In this document: in pieces, positions 31,101 through 39,929 of the stretch
Layout of the letters: each line of letters begins with the position of its first letter
Position numbering within the stretch: position 1 is the first letter of the stretch
DNA from: Bedellia somnulentella
Taxonomy: Eukaryota > Arthropoda > Insecta > Lepidoptera > Bedelliidae
Direction of reading: 5' to 3'
Assembly (NCBI GenBank): GCA_963576735.1
Contig: OY755187.1
Location: 2,108,001-2,172,000, forward strand
Length of the DNA: 64,000 nucleotides
Notes under the pieces: generated by a model
Told to the model about the DNA's origin: nothing
Database searches by the model: none
Seen by the model: the letters and a program-made list of their open reading frames with translations, nothing else
Position numbers and translations under genes: made by a program

Positions 31101-33363
31101 GACATTGTGCCAAAAAATTGTTCCATTAAGAACGGCCCATTAATTGGTAAGTAATGACTTTAGTATAAACATACTTATCAGAAGTTGCAGTTTAGTTATC
31201 CCTGATTATTTTTTGTATAAGTAATTACGAATCTTTTGTTTTTTAATAGTCAAACAATAATTAGTAATAATTTGAGGTTAGGATTCGTAACATCCATTAA
31301 GGAACGTTACATATAGGCGGACCGTGGACGTTACTTAATGGAATCATAAGGACGTGTCTGCAAGGAGATATTTTTAACCAACTTCAAAAAAAAGAAGATT
31401 ATCAATTCGACCTATATGTATGTAATATTGTCGGATTTGCACAATTTTTGGATATATCAGTCATATTGGTAACAAATAAAGTAAAACTGATGTCTAATTA
31501 AATATTTAAATAAATTTATTACTGAAGCCATTTCGAGGTTAACATTTTTATAATTTATACATATACTTTTGAGTCTATTTTTAAATGTTATGTTTTATGT
31601 TGTATTATTTCTTGTTTCCGAATTTGTGGTTTTGTTTTACTGTATCATGGACACGTCATAATAAAATGTATGGAATTCGTGCACTTTGAAATAGGTGCTG
31701 ACTGAAAATCAGCGTTACAAACCACACTTGTGAGATTTGTAACATATGCTGAGTCAGGACCTTTTCAGCGCTTAGCTTAACCAGTTTTTGTCTATTTTGT
31801 ACTGTGTGTATCATAATTTTAAGTTACATATTGTAAGCTCAAAAATTGTAAGCATGTTGCTGAATAAATGCATCTATCTATCTAATGACTGACTATGATT
31901 TTTGTTAATTATAACGTACATAGTACACGTAGCCTTATATATTCCTATTAGTAACATTGTGTTCCACCTAAGTAACTGTCCTATTAAAATGTGATTTAAA
32001 ATTTAAGTTTTCTTTAAATTATATTAGTTTATAGTAGTTTAAGCGCTACATTATTGTTAAGATTATATAAACTTTACTTTGTTTTACCTCAAAATGTCGT
32101 TAACTTGACTATTAAACTTAGAATAAGATATTTTGTTATACTGTTACTGGCACAAAGTGACGAAACGGATGTTTAACTGAAAAATTCTCAGCAATGTTTG
32201 AGATATATTTTAAGATTTATACCAATTTAAAAACAAGGTTTGATTATTTTAATTAATAAATAAATAATTATAAAAAAAAACAATGTATTGTTTGTATAAA
32301 CCCCAAACCAAAAAGTTACTTAATGGAAAGAATCAAAGACTACTTCTGAAAATAGATTAACTTTTTCGTTAAATTTTATAATAAATGTATGTTTTATTTA
32401 TTAAATTTAGATAATATATTTAATAATCTTCGAGTTTATCATCAATGTTGTGCAGATTTTGTTTATTATATTTTTTGCTTCCACTTAAGTAACGAGCCAT
32501 TTTTTTTGAAAACGGCCCTTTTACCATCTTTTCCCCACTCAACTTCCAAAAGTGGCTGAGGAATTTATAATTCCTTAGCTCTGGTTACCCCTTCTAGGGA
32601 AATATAGCCGTGAGTATATGTATGTATGTATGTACCTTATTCTAATATTTAAGCTGAAGTAGAAAAGGTACTCTCACTCTTTCATAAACTTCAATAGCAT
32701 CTATCCATCTTTACTAAATGCACTTATTATGCTCAATAATATCAATATGTCTTCCTCCGTGGTCCCGCGGTTAAGCGCTTGGTTTTAAGTACGGAGTTCT
32801 CGGGTTTGATACCCGGGGGGTGGTAACCTTACAAATTTAACCCAGTTTGGAAGGATATCGCAGGCTTGAATCACCTGATTATCAGAAAATTAAGATGATT
32901 CCATTCTTGGGAGGGCATGTTAAGCCGTCGATCCCGGCTACTATTACGGTAGTAGTCTTTAGTCTGCCAACCCGCACATGGCCAGCGTGGTGGACTATGG
33001 CCAAATCGCCCTATTTAGGGTAGGCTCGAGCCCCTTAGTGGGGATATTATATGGGCTGTGAGAATGCTCCATAAAAATACAATGGCTGTGTAGTGTCGGC
33101 TTAGTATAGCACTACCCCATTTATTCCCATGGATGTACGGAGGAGGCGACTAAGGATGTTGGGGCTTTTCAAGGGATTTTTGGGCGATGCGCTTGGAGGT
33201 CTGTCACCAAACAACCTTTATTATACAATCTTTTCTCCAGGCAACTTCCAAAAGTTGAGTGGAGAATTCCTCAGCTCTGGCTACCTCTGTTATCTCTGGA
33301 TTAAAAGTCGTGAGAATATGTATGTATGTATGTATTAAAAATACTCACCCAACAAAATAACAT
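27892..33363 (-). CDS. Spliced gene for a 226-residue secreted, possibly furin-processed protein
   Basis: I do not recognise the family. Four coding exons join in frame: 33363-33349, 30312-30287, 29328-28957 and 28159-27892 (15+26+372+268 = 681 nt). Every intron is GT...AG and donor and acceptor phases agree at each junction. Residues 1-20 form a signal peptide (MLFCWILSICFFIS core) built from exon 1, the micro-exon and the first codons of exon 3. The mature part has NXT sequons at about 27, 33, 46 and 80, a proline/isoleucine-rich stretch with SPIIPQY and HIIPPYH, an acidic-basic middle, one CNC pair at 123-125, and RIKR at 132-135, a furin-type site. The C-terminal 91 residues are acidic then Gly/Tyr/Pro-rich (SWNYHGQNYGPHGW). 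It likely enters the secretory pathway and may be cut into two chains. A TATA box precedes it and AATAAA follows. Introns hold SINEs, a Helitron and a 2-kb insertion. The first two exons are short and are the least certain part. Confidence 0.8.
28190..28440 (+). repeat. Diverged tRNA-SINE body in intron 3
   Basis: GATGAGGGATAACATCGTGA and GGAAACTCATATGGCTAAGC correspond to the core common to SINE-B and other moth SINEs. The head and tail are not recognisable. Confidence 0.5.
28600..28821 (+). mobile_element. Helitron-like 3' end in intron 3
   Basis: Ends TCTGTCGGGTCAGCTAG followed by T, matching the CTRR end and A/T target rule of Helitrons. Includes a GGATGTATGGATGTAT repeat at the left and two copies of a GCTTATACATCA..ACACATAGGCTA unit. 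Confidence 0.55.
28957..29328 (-). CDS. Exon 3 of the secreted-protein gene
   Basis: Acceptor TTTTCTTTCCAG, donor TC then GTAAGTATTT. 124 codons with no stop, holding the four N-glycosylation sequons, the CNC pair and the RIKR cleavage site. Confidence 0.88.
29396..29765 (-). repeat. SINE-A variant copies, partly duplicated, in intron 2
   Basis: Two minus-strand copies of the CTAGAAACTC-type subfamily: 29396-29660 with its 5' region repeated (GATGGGTCT..CGCCCAACAATAACTTAA), and 29661-29765 starting CGGCCAAAAATCCC. Confidence 0.7.
29809..30058 (+). repeat. SINE-A, full length, in intron 2
   Basis: GCTGTGTAGTGTCGGCTTAG to GCCGTGAGTATATGTATGTATG. Confidence 0.85.
30287..30312 (-). CDS. 26-nt micro-exon 2 of the secreted-protein gene
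   Basis: Acceptor TTTAATTTTTTACAG, donor AAG then GTAAGTTATG. Encodes ILSICFFI plus two bases of a serine codon: the hydrophobic core of the signal peptide. Reading phase fits exons 1 and 3 exactly. Confidence 0.7.
30496..32518. mobile_element. About 2-kb unclassified insertion
   Basis: Lies between the halves of a SINE-A. Near its ends are inverted repeats GCGTTTTTCAAAAAAAATGG (left) and CCATTTTTTTTGAAAACG (right), and TTTTAC occurs at both junctions. Inside, variants of TCCACCTAAGTAAC recur (about 30740, 30940, 31330, 31965, 32315, 32480). It holds a nested non-LTR 3' end at 31625-31890 and no long reading frame. Confidence 0.5.
31625..31890 (+). mobile_element. Non-LTR retrotransposon 3' end with ATCT tail
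   Basis: TATGCTGAGTCAGGAC..CAGCGCTTAGCTTAACC then GCTGAATAAATGCATCTATC and TATCTAA. A simple-repeat end after AATAAA is typical of such elements. Confidence 0.5.
32752..33062 (+). repeat. tRNA-derived SINE, widespread moth type
   Basis: Head CCGTGGTCCCGCGGTTAAGC with GGGTTTGATACCCGG (B box), then GTTAAGCCGTCGATCCCGG, CATGGCCAGCGTGGTGGACT and AGGCTCGAGCCCCTTAGTG. These words are familiar from SINEs of many Lepidoptera. Confidence 0.7.
33085..33334 (+). repeat. SINE-A, full length, in intron 1
   Basis: GCTGTGTAGTGTCGGCTTAG to GAGAATATGTATGTATGTATG; its tail ends 9 bp before the exon-1 donor of the secreted-protein gene. Confidence 0.8.
33349..33363 (-). CDS. First coding exon of the secreted-protein gene
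   Basis: Five codons, MLFCW, then donor GTGAGTATTT. Start chosen because it continues in frame into the micro-exon and completes a signal peptide. CACTATGT is a usable start context. A TATA box and initiator lie just upstream. Confidence 0.65.
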
Positions 33364-33417
33364 AGTGACTTAATTCCTACAGACTTTCTGACCAGTATGT
33401 TTTGATTACAAAAATGT

Positions 33418-33453
33418 AATGAACTAAAATGTCCTCACATCCCAGTTTTTATA
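33418..33453 (-). promoter_or_regulatory. TATA box and initiator of the secreted-protein gene
   Basis: On the minus strand TATAAAAA (33453-33446) is followed about 33 bp on by GTTCATTAC (initiator-like TCATT, A at 33420). This predicts a 57-nt leader before the ATG at 33363. Confidence 0.5.
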
Positions 33454-33630
33454 GTTCTGATAGGAAAATGAACCATTAGAGCACAATTAAGCAAAACTAA
33501 ACCAAGAATATAAATTAAGTTCTAAGCTTCCATGTAATTAGTGTAATATTGGAATTATCGTAATTAAGGCACTAATTATCCTAACTAAAACTCTGTTACA
33601 TCGTTACTTGCATACATACACTCATGGCTT

Positions 33631-33888
33631 AGGGCCGGCGCTGACTGCCGGCATGGCATGGCAAAGGATTTCGGTACAGATATAGCATTTTTAATCTTAT
33701 TACCATGCAAATAGAATTCATTTTGACACAACGTTGCCGAGGGAGGCCGCGGTAGGACAGAACGTCGGCATCGTTGTGTCAAAATGAAGTAAAATGAATT
33801 CTATATTCATGGTAATAAGATTAAAAATGCTATATCTGTACCGAAATCCTTTGCCATGCCTGCCATGCCGGCAGTCAGCGCTGGCCCT
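33631..33888. mobile_element. Palindromic DNA element (AGGGCCGGCGC ends), copy 2
   Basis: Intact second copy of the element at 17304-18061, without the hAT insertion. Arms of about 100 bp (AGGGCCGGCGCTGACTGCC) and an inner GCCGAGGGAGGCCGCGGTAG segment in opposite orientation to copy 1. Confidence 0.75.
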
Positions 33889-34419
33889 TGCAATAAAACT
33901 ATTTTTAAATAAAAGAATATTGTTTAAAAAAACTGCATAACACGCTTTTGAAGCACATTTAGCTAAAGAAGTGAAAAATAATTCTCATATTAAGTAGCTT
34001 GATAGGCGAAAGATATGGCACGGAGAGTCCCACGCTTTTTCATAATATTCAGCTTATATTGGGAATTATTTTAAACTTTTTAGGACAGAGACGGGGCTTC
34101 TAATAAATGTGCCTCATCAGAAGGCTCCGTGTCACCTTAAGTGAAATGGAGAGGGCTATTCTAGGAGATTTTCTACGCGATTGAATCCGCAACGAGGAGA
34201 TCCATAGAAGAACTACGGTCACCATCATAAGGAATGGATCCAGCTCTCAATAAAGGTTGTGGGCGTGGATACCCAAAATTCCCTTGGCCATAGTGATTAG
34301 TATCATCATATTAGTTTTAACCTCAATGGACCATGAAAGTGTGAGGATGTAGATCGATTAGGGTTGTGGGCATGCCCATCTTTCACATATGCCTGAATCC
34401 GCCCTTTTCTGAAATATCG

Positions 34420-34580
34420 CTCAACTTAAGTGGCTTTAGGCAGGGCACATTGCACGCAGAGTCATCAGCTGTTGTAGAGCGTTGGTATCTTCCCTTAAAG
34501 GTGAACCGATGACTTGGTGAAAAGTCCTATGTCTAGCAGTGAAGTCTATTGAATGATAATGATCATTATGAAGTTCATTG
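34420..34580 (+). mobile_element. Second RTE-like LINE, 3' end
   Basis: AGTGGCTTTAGGCAGGGCAC, ATTGCACGCAGAGTC, GGTGAACCGATGACTTGGTG and GAATGATAATGATCATT fit the decayed end of a common moth RTE family (W.GHIARR pattern, then an ATGATG-like tail). Confidence 0.6.
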
Positions 34581-34594
34581 AAATTCCAATTTTT

Positions 34595-34812
34595 CTAGGG
34601 TTAGCTCTTCAAGTAAAATAGGATTGTGCTATGGGTCGGGGCGTTATTTAATTGTATAGTTTAACTTTTGATTATTTTATTATTTTATTTTTTTGATATT
34701 TATTGATTAAGTTTATTTTTTATTTAATGAAATTGTGTGTTTTAAAACTATTGTAATGATTAATAATGGATTTTATTATCTGAGAAATAAATGATTTGAT
34801 TTGATTTGATCT
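34595..34812 (+). mobile_element. Non-LTR 3' UTR with TTGAT tail
   Basis: Ends GAGAAATAAATGATTTGATT followed by TGATTTGAT repeats, a tail type of moth LINEs. Confidence 0.45.
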
Positions 34813-35079
34813 TCAGGCTACCCTTTTTGTAAATTATAGCGTTCATACTACAGGGTATACGTTTTTTTTAATAAAACACTAGGGCCACCGTTGTCCTGTT
34901 TCAGTGTCATTATTTGAAGCATACCTATTTATAAAATATCTCAGTTTAAAAGATAGAATAAGGTTTGCGTATCTATGACGTATGTATACAAAATGAAATG
35001 ACAGTAGAATAAATATGTAAACAGAAAATATTAAAAATATTTTAACACCCGACTGAAATATTAGCGATAAGGTACCAAT

Positions 35080-35155
35080 ATGGCTAATATTGTAAGGAAA
35101 ATCAATGCGCGGCTGATAATTAACAGAACAAGTTTAAGATATGCAAGTACTGCAG
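35080..35155 (+). CDS. Exon 1 of the IF1-like gene
   Basis: ATG at 35080 (context CCAATATGG), 25 codons plus one base, donor GCAG then GTAAGGATAC. Encodes the whole presequence. Confidence 0.75.
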
Positions 35156-38047
35156 GTAAGGATACTAATTAAATATCAATGGATCTTTAGAATAGCTAAG
35201 AAAACACTATTTTATCATGAACCACCTTTCCAAAGCCAATAAGTATTTAAATTAAATATTTTAGCGCATTTAGTTGCTTCACGTAATGGTTACCACCATC
35301 TATTTGGTAAATTGTTCAACTCTGCATTCACAGCTAGGATTGGTAGAATAGTAGTAGTAGCGCTACAAAAACCGACTTCATAGAAAAACAACCGAAAATA
35401 AACAATCTAGTACTAAAAAGTACGAAATAAGTTTTTTTAATTGAATATGAGTACTGTGATTGATACCTTAGCAATTTCTTTATTCCACACGCGTCAGTTC
35501 AACCTACCTAAATCTTAAAATTCTCTTAAATTAATTTGTGAGCCGGTGCCAGCCTCGATGATAATTGATAATAAGAAGTGTGTATTTCGCACTTCATATA
35601 CATGTAAAATGTAGGGTACCTTGTAGTTGTAGGGTAAATTGATTTTTGTACGTATTATCATTTCAAACGTTAGGCGATAGATATATATTGTTTAGATTGT
35701 AATAATCAGAGATAGATAGCAGGGTGAATTTACTTTTGTTTGTCTGGCACCGACTCAAAAATTAATTTAAGAGAATTGTAATATTTAGGTAGGTTGAACT
35801 GACGCGTGTGGAATAAAGAAATTGCTAAGGTATCAATCACAGTACTCATATTCAATTAAAAAAACTTATTTCGTACTTTTTAGTACTAGATTGTTTATTT
35901 TCGGTTGTTTTTCTATGAAGTCGGTTTTCTTTTTGTTAAAAAATATTTTATTTTACGAGTTTTAGAGATGGGTAGACCTGGCAAAGATGCCTCTCGGATG
36001 AGGAAGCGACAGTTACTGTATTATTCTTCGTATTTCCGGTATTTCTATTATAGTACGATATTAAATAGGCTCAACCATATGTAACCTTACATTGTTCTTA
36101 AAATCCTTCGAAAGGCGATGGTCTTCAATTCTACATCTCAAGAAAGACTCAAACGCTCACGCCGAATATCCCTGAAGGGGTTAGCAGAGGTAGTAATACT
36201 TCTGAATATCACGTGACATTGTCACCTGTTGTTCAGAGTACCCACGATTTATTAGGCAGTGTTCTCACGTTATACAGGGCAGGCCTATCGGCGTTTTGAA
36301 CAAATACACTGTCACATAATTGTGAGTTTCGACAGTCTCCTCGATTTCCTGGGATGCCATCATCAGATCCTGGTCTCATGGTACTTTCTCGGTAACAATA
36401 ACATAACAAAAGAAATGTTTAGTGAACCTGTACTTCTCTTCATAAAAGCTACGAAGAGGAGTATAAATCTATATAGAATGTGGAAAGAACTGTTTCCTAA
36501 TACCTAGTGATTGAGGATCCACACCTTCTATCATCAGCTCAGCAGCATAACAATATGATTTTATGCAAATGCCAATATAAGTTCAGAAAATATGTAAAAC
36601 GCGGTACATTTGCCTATAAAATTTGAGGGTTCCCCTCGATTTCTCCAAGATCCCATCATCAGACCCTGATATCCTCATCATGGTACCAATCCGGGAGTAT
36701 CTTCTTTCGAATAAAAAAATAATAATCAAAATCGGTTCATAAATGGCAAAGTAATCGGCGAACAAACATAAAAAAAATAAAATATACCGGTCGAATTGAG
36801 AACACTCCTTTTTTTGAAGTCGGTTAAAAATATGGGTAGGTATTTAAAAAGGCATCTAAAAAATAAATTCGCATCAAACTTCAAAACAATATTTTGCTTA
36901 GGTACTTCATATGGCAGCAATACTTTAATTATATTCATTTAATACAATATTAACAATTAAATGGCACAAAGCTTTGGCACACTAGCTAAAAGTACTGTCA
37001 TACCGCACAAGTTAAATTTGGCTCAACATTTCAATCGCAATTCATGTAACTTCAATATTATTATCATTTAAGCTTTCAGTTTCATTCTGTATGTTTCTAT
37101 ACCGAATGGCTCTGATTCAGAATGTAAGCCAGGATTTGTTTCAAATTGATTAGCAACAGAAATATGTGTATTAATAGGCTAGGCCCTAGGGATAATACGC
37201 ATCATGGGATCATTGGGTGATTTTCTTTTTAATATTAAATGCTCTTCATTCCCAACCACCATGACATCATACTTGTGCGTCCAATGATATTCCATTGCAG
37301 ACTTTTTTTGGTTGTCATTCATGGTCACCCTAGCGTTTTGTATATAATTCATAACCTCCAAAACTTTCCAAATTGTCGCGTAAACTGCTGTTATCAGCTA
37401 GTGCTGGTGTATTTATTGAAATTTCCATGATTGTACCCTTTTTCAACAGTTATTCTATTAATTTTAACAAAAAATTAATGTTAAATGAAAATTTAAATGT
37501 TTAATAACTAAATTCAAATCACCCTACTGTCGTAACGTCAGCCTAAACCAAGGGGCTAACTATTCAATCAGCCGGGTAATTGGACGTTCAATGACGACAA
37601 TTAATTTTACAAGAGGGCTAGCCGTTTAACTAGAAGCCGGCGTTTAATTAAGCGGCTAGCTGCTTAATGAGCTGGCTGATTTAACCAGTTGGCTGCGACA
37701 TATGTCCAAGGAAAGAAAAATTTCGACACTAGCGGGGATCGAACCCTCGAATTCTTCAACCCCATATTTATCAGGAATAATCCCCCCATGAGGTTTTCAT
37801 GAACAAAAACATTCTAATTATATATAATTTCTTTTCAGAAGACAGCAGCAACACAGCGAATACAAAGAAAGGTAAGCTGACCGAAAAAGAGGAAGAAGAA
37901 AGTGACCTTGGGCTCAGAAGCAAGCTGGGAAGCAGCTCGTTTGGAGGTCTACAAGAAGAGAAGTGGTTTTATGAGCAGCAGCAAGCCCAACTTGAGGAGT
38001 TACGTAAGAAGCATGGGGCAGAGAAAGCGCCTAAAGACAAGAAATAA
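35080..38047 (+). CDS. Two-exon gene, mitochondrial ATPase inhibitor (IF1)-like protein, 94 residues
   Basis: Exons 35080-35155 and 37839-38047 join at GCA G/AA GAC, phases agreeing, to give 285 nt. Residues 1-25 are a mitochondrial-type presequence: Arg/Lys at 6, 7, 11, 16 and 20, no acid, amphipathic (MANIVRKINARLIINRTSLR). Residues 26-50 are polar, with a run of acid residues. Residues 55-85, LGSSSFGGLQEEKWFYEQQQ then AQLEELRKKHG, align with the F-G...EE..YF...Q.EQL..LKK.H segment of IF1, which binds F1-ATPase to block ATP hydrolysis when the membrane potential falls. However the usual GSIREAGGAFGKRE inhibitory motif is largely missing and the C-terminal coiled coil is cut short by a Lys-rich end, so it may be a diverged relative without the classic activity. 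Transcribed away from the secreted-protein gene, 1.7 kb between starts. The gene model is strong; the functional call is moderate. Confidence 0.7.
35368..35928. mobile_element. Large foldback element in the IF1-like intron
   Basis: Arms of about 165 bp: AAAACCGACTTCATAGAAAA, GTACTGTGATTGATACCTTA and CCACACGCGTCAGTTCAACC on the left mirror the right arm ending TCTATGAAGTCGGTTTT. Centre about 220 bp, non-coding. Confidence 0.8.
36150..36330 (-). repeat. SINE-B 3' part
   Basis: AAACGCTCACGCCGAATATC, CCCTGAAGGGGTTAGCAGAG, to ACACTGTCACATAATTG; truncated. Confidence 0.75.
36330..36840. repeat. Dispersed non-autonomous repeat pieces
   Basis: TCCTCGATTTCCTGGGATGC/CATCATCAGATCCTGG and CCTCGATTTCTCCAAGATCC/CATCATCAGACCCTGA are two related units. 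A segment ending TGAAGTCGGTTAAAAATA recurs at 58336-58430. All look like fragments of a common moth element, class uncertain. Confidence 0.45.
37179..37430 (-). pseudogene. Integrase-type transposon gene fragment (KRAB-A domain-containing 2-like)
   Basis: Minus-strand frame NDNQKKSAMEYHWTHKYDVM and VVGNEEHLILKRK has the pattern of the zinc-binding region before the integrase core in proteins often annotated KRAB-A domain-containing 2-like, derived from Ginger/gypsy-type elements. A preceding frame (MEISINTPALADNSSLRDNL) joins only after a one-base frameshift, and the catalytic core is absent. A fossil within the IF1-like intron. Resemblance is from memory of the family. Confidence 0.5.
37480..37710. 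repeat. Irregular GGCTAGC/TTAA motif array
   Basis: Units such as GGGGCTAACTATTCAATCAG, GGGCTAGCCGTTTAACTAG and GCGGCTAGCTGCTTAATGAG alternate GGCT/AGCC with TTAA at about 20-bp spacing over 150 bp. Confidence 0.5.
37714..37813 (-). repeat. SINE-C copy beside the exon-2 acceptor
   Basis: AAGGAAAGAAAAATTTCGAC, GGGGATCGAACCCTCG (inverted B box) and CCATGAGGTTTTCATGAAC. It ends 25 bp before the acceptor AG of IF1-like exon 2. Confidence 0.7.
37839..38047 (+). CDS. Exon 2 of the IF1-like gene
   Basis: Acceptor AATTTCTTTTCAG with a CTAAT branch-type word at 37814-37818. Codes from E26 to the Lys-rich end PKDKK and TAA. Confidence 0.8.
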
Positions 38048-38149
38048 TGGGAATTAATAGCGTGATAAAATACAAGTGGTTACAATATTTTTATTCAGTG
38101 TTTTTATTGAAATGTATAAATATACATATACTCTGTTTATAAAAAGGCA

Positions 38150-38532
38150 GTGTCCAAAGTACCAAGGATAAAAGAGCATACATACATACATACATATATT
38201 CACGGCTATAAATCCCTAAAAGGGGTAGCCAGAGCTGAGAAATTAGAAATACCTCAGCCACTTTTGGAAGTTGAGTGGGGAAAGGACGGTAGAATAAAGG
38301 CTGTTGGTGATGGGTCTCCAAAGTCCGTTAGTCGCCTTTTACGTACACCCCCCGGAAGAAATGGGGTAGTGCTATTCTAAGCCGACACTACACAGCTATA
38401 ATGTAAAAGAGCATGTATGAAAGATTGATGATTCTAAACGAAGCCAGAGTCAGAAGTCCAGGTTTGCCAGGATCCTATCAAGTGGTAATCAATAGTCTCT
38501 ACCTACCCCAATAGGAAATAGTGGCGTGAGTT
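38150..38532 (+). mobile_element. RTE-type LINE 3' end, split by SINE-A
   Basis: TCCAAAGTACCAAGGATAAA up to 38179 and GTATGAAAGATTGATG from 38415 through CTCTACCTACCCCAATAGGA to GGCGTGAG are one LINE 3' end. Confidence 0.8.
38180..38403 (-). repeat. SINE-A inserted in the LINE, 11-bp duplication
   Basis: Flanked by TAAAAGAGCAT at 38169-38179 and 38404-38414. Has a small internal deletion (about 40 bp around AAGTCCGTTAGTCGCC). Confidence 0.9.
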
Positions 38533-38643
38533 CACGTGACGCCCCTGCTTTGAAAATTCTTAGGAAATATCTTCCGCTTACATTGGTAATATTTTACTCT
38601 CCTTTTCGCACTTTAGGGGTTAGCCTGTTTAGCACATTCTCCG

Positions 38644-39134
38644 AAGGTGCTCGCCCTCACCGGGAGCATTCGCGTGTAATGTAACGTTACAGATTGGAGC
38701 AATACAATAGTGAAGGAGGAGAACCCAGCATACCAATGCGCACCTTGTAATGATTATATAAATTAAAGGTACACTCGAATGCTCATCAGTCAGGGAGGTA
38801 TTACTGTAATGTAATGCTAAAAGTGCTGTGTAGTGTCGGCTTAGAATAGCACTACCCCATTTCTTCCGATGGGTGTACGTAAGAGGCGACTAACGGTATT
38901 GGGGCTATTAAGGGATTTTTGGGCGATGCGGTTGGAGACCCATCACCAACAACCTTTATTTTACCATCTTTACCCCACTCAACTTTCCAAAAGTAGCTGG
39001 GGAATTTCTAATTCCTTAGCTCTGGCTACCCCTTTTAGGGATTTATAGCCGTGAGTATATGTATGTATGTAATGCTTAAAGACGAATCTATTATGTTACA
39101 GTACACGTGAATGCTCCTGGTGAGGGAGCGCCTT
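38644..39134. mobile_element. Inverted-repeat element containing a SINE-A
   Basis: AAGGTGCTCGCCCTCACCGG and AGCATTCGCGTGTAATGTAAC at the left mirror GTTACAGTACACGTGAATGC and TCCTGGTGAGGGAGCGCCTT at the right. A second internal CGAATGCTCATCAGTCAGGG lies at about 38775. Confidence 0.65.
38825..39070 (+). repeat. SINE-A, full length
   Basis: GCTGTGTAGTGTCGGCTTAG to GTATGTATGTAATGC; near-duplicated AATGCTAAAAG/AATGCTTAAAG at the borders. Confidence 0.85.
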
Positions 39135-39323
39135 AATAGATTATATTGTGTCCTCCACCTTCTTTTTCTCTCAACCATCCAATCCACCAGATTGAAACCT
39201 ATCATTTTGTGCCGAGACGGTTGTAGTGTATACTCAAAGAGGTTGGAGAGGTTCCAATTCTTCTGACGTTTACTCCCAGCTGTAAATCTTAAAAAGCGAT
39301 ACTTAGAGTTTCAGAATCAGTAA

Positions 39324-39928
39324 TTGGCCTAGACCTCGCTTTTATAACATACCCTTTTTATATTATAAATCGATAAAGGACATCATACTAAAAAACTTTG
39401 CCCATGGAATGCCTATCTAAAATATTGTAATTTTCAAAAAAAAATGATAATTAAAAATTGTCGTACCTAGTTCAAACATGGTTCAAACTGAGAATGTATA
39501 GAATGAGATTCTTTGCTTCAGTGAAAATAAGAAATAAAAAAAAAACATTTGATCTATGGTGTAAACAAAAACATAACTCTTTTTGGTATTTTCCAGTTCA
39601 ATCACTCGCTTTCCGATTTATTTTCATGATATTATTTTTCAACGACGATCAATAGAACTGGAAAATACCGAAAAAAGTTATATGTATTTTTGTTTACAGA
39701 GCGAAAAGCATAGATCAAATGTTTTTTTTTCTTATTTTCATTGAAGCAAAGAATCTCATTCTATACATTCTCAGTTTGAACTAGGTACGACAATTTTTAA
39801 TTATTATTATTTTTTTGAAAATTACAATGTTTTAGTTAGGTATTCCATGGGCAAAGTTGTTTAGTTTGATGTCCTTCATCGATTTATAATATAAAAAGGG
39901 TATGTTATAAAAGCGAGGTCTAGGCCAA
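39324..39928. mobile_element. Very long palindromic element
   Basis: 605 bp, two arms of about 290 bp each: TTGGCCTAGACCTCGCTTTT, GATAAAGGACATCATACTA and GAATGTATAGAATGAGATTC are mirrored on the right to AAAAGCGAGGTCTAGGCCAA. Hardly any loop. Non-coding. It lies within an old minus-strand SINE-A. Confidence 0.85.
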
Positions 39929-39929
39929 T

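Larger units (their letters stand above)
30354..32634 (+). repeat. SINE-A split by a 2-kb insertion (intron 1)
   Basis: 5' part 30354-30495 (to ACCAAAAACCTTTATTTTTA) and 3' part 32518-32634 (TTTTACCATCTTTTCCCC to the TATG tail) make one complete SINE-A once the insert is removed. Confidence 0.75.
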
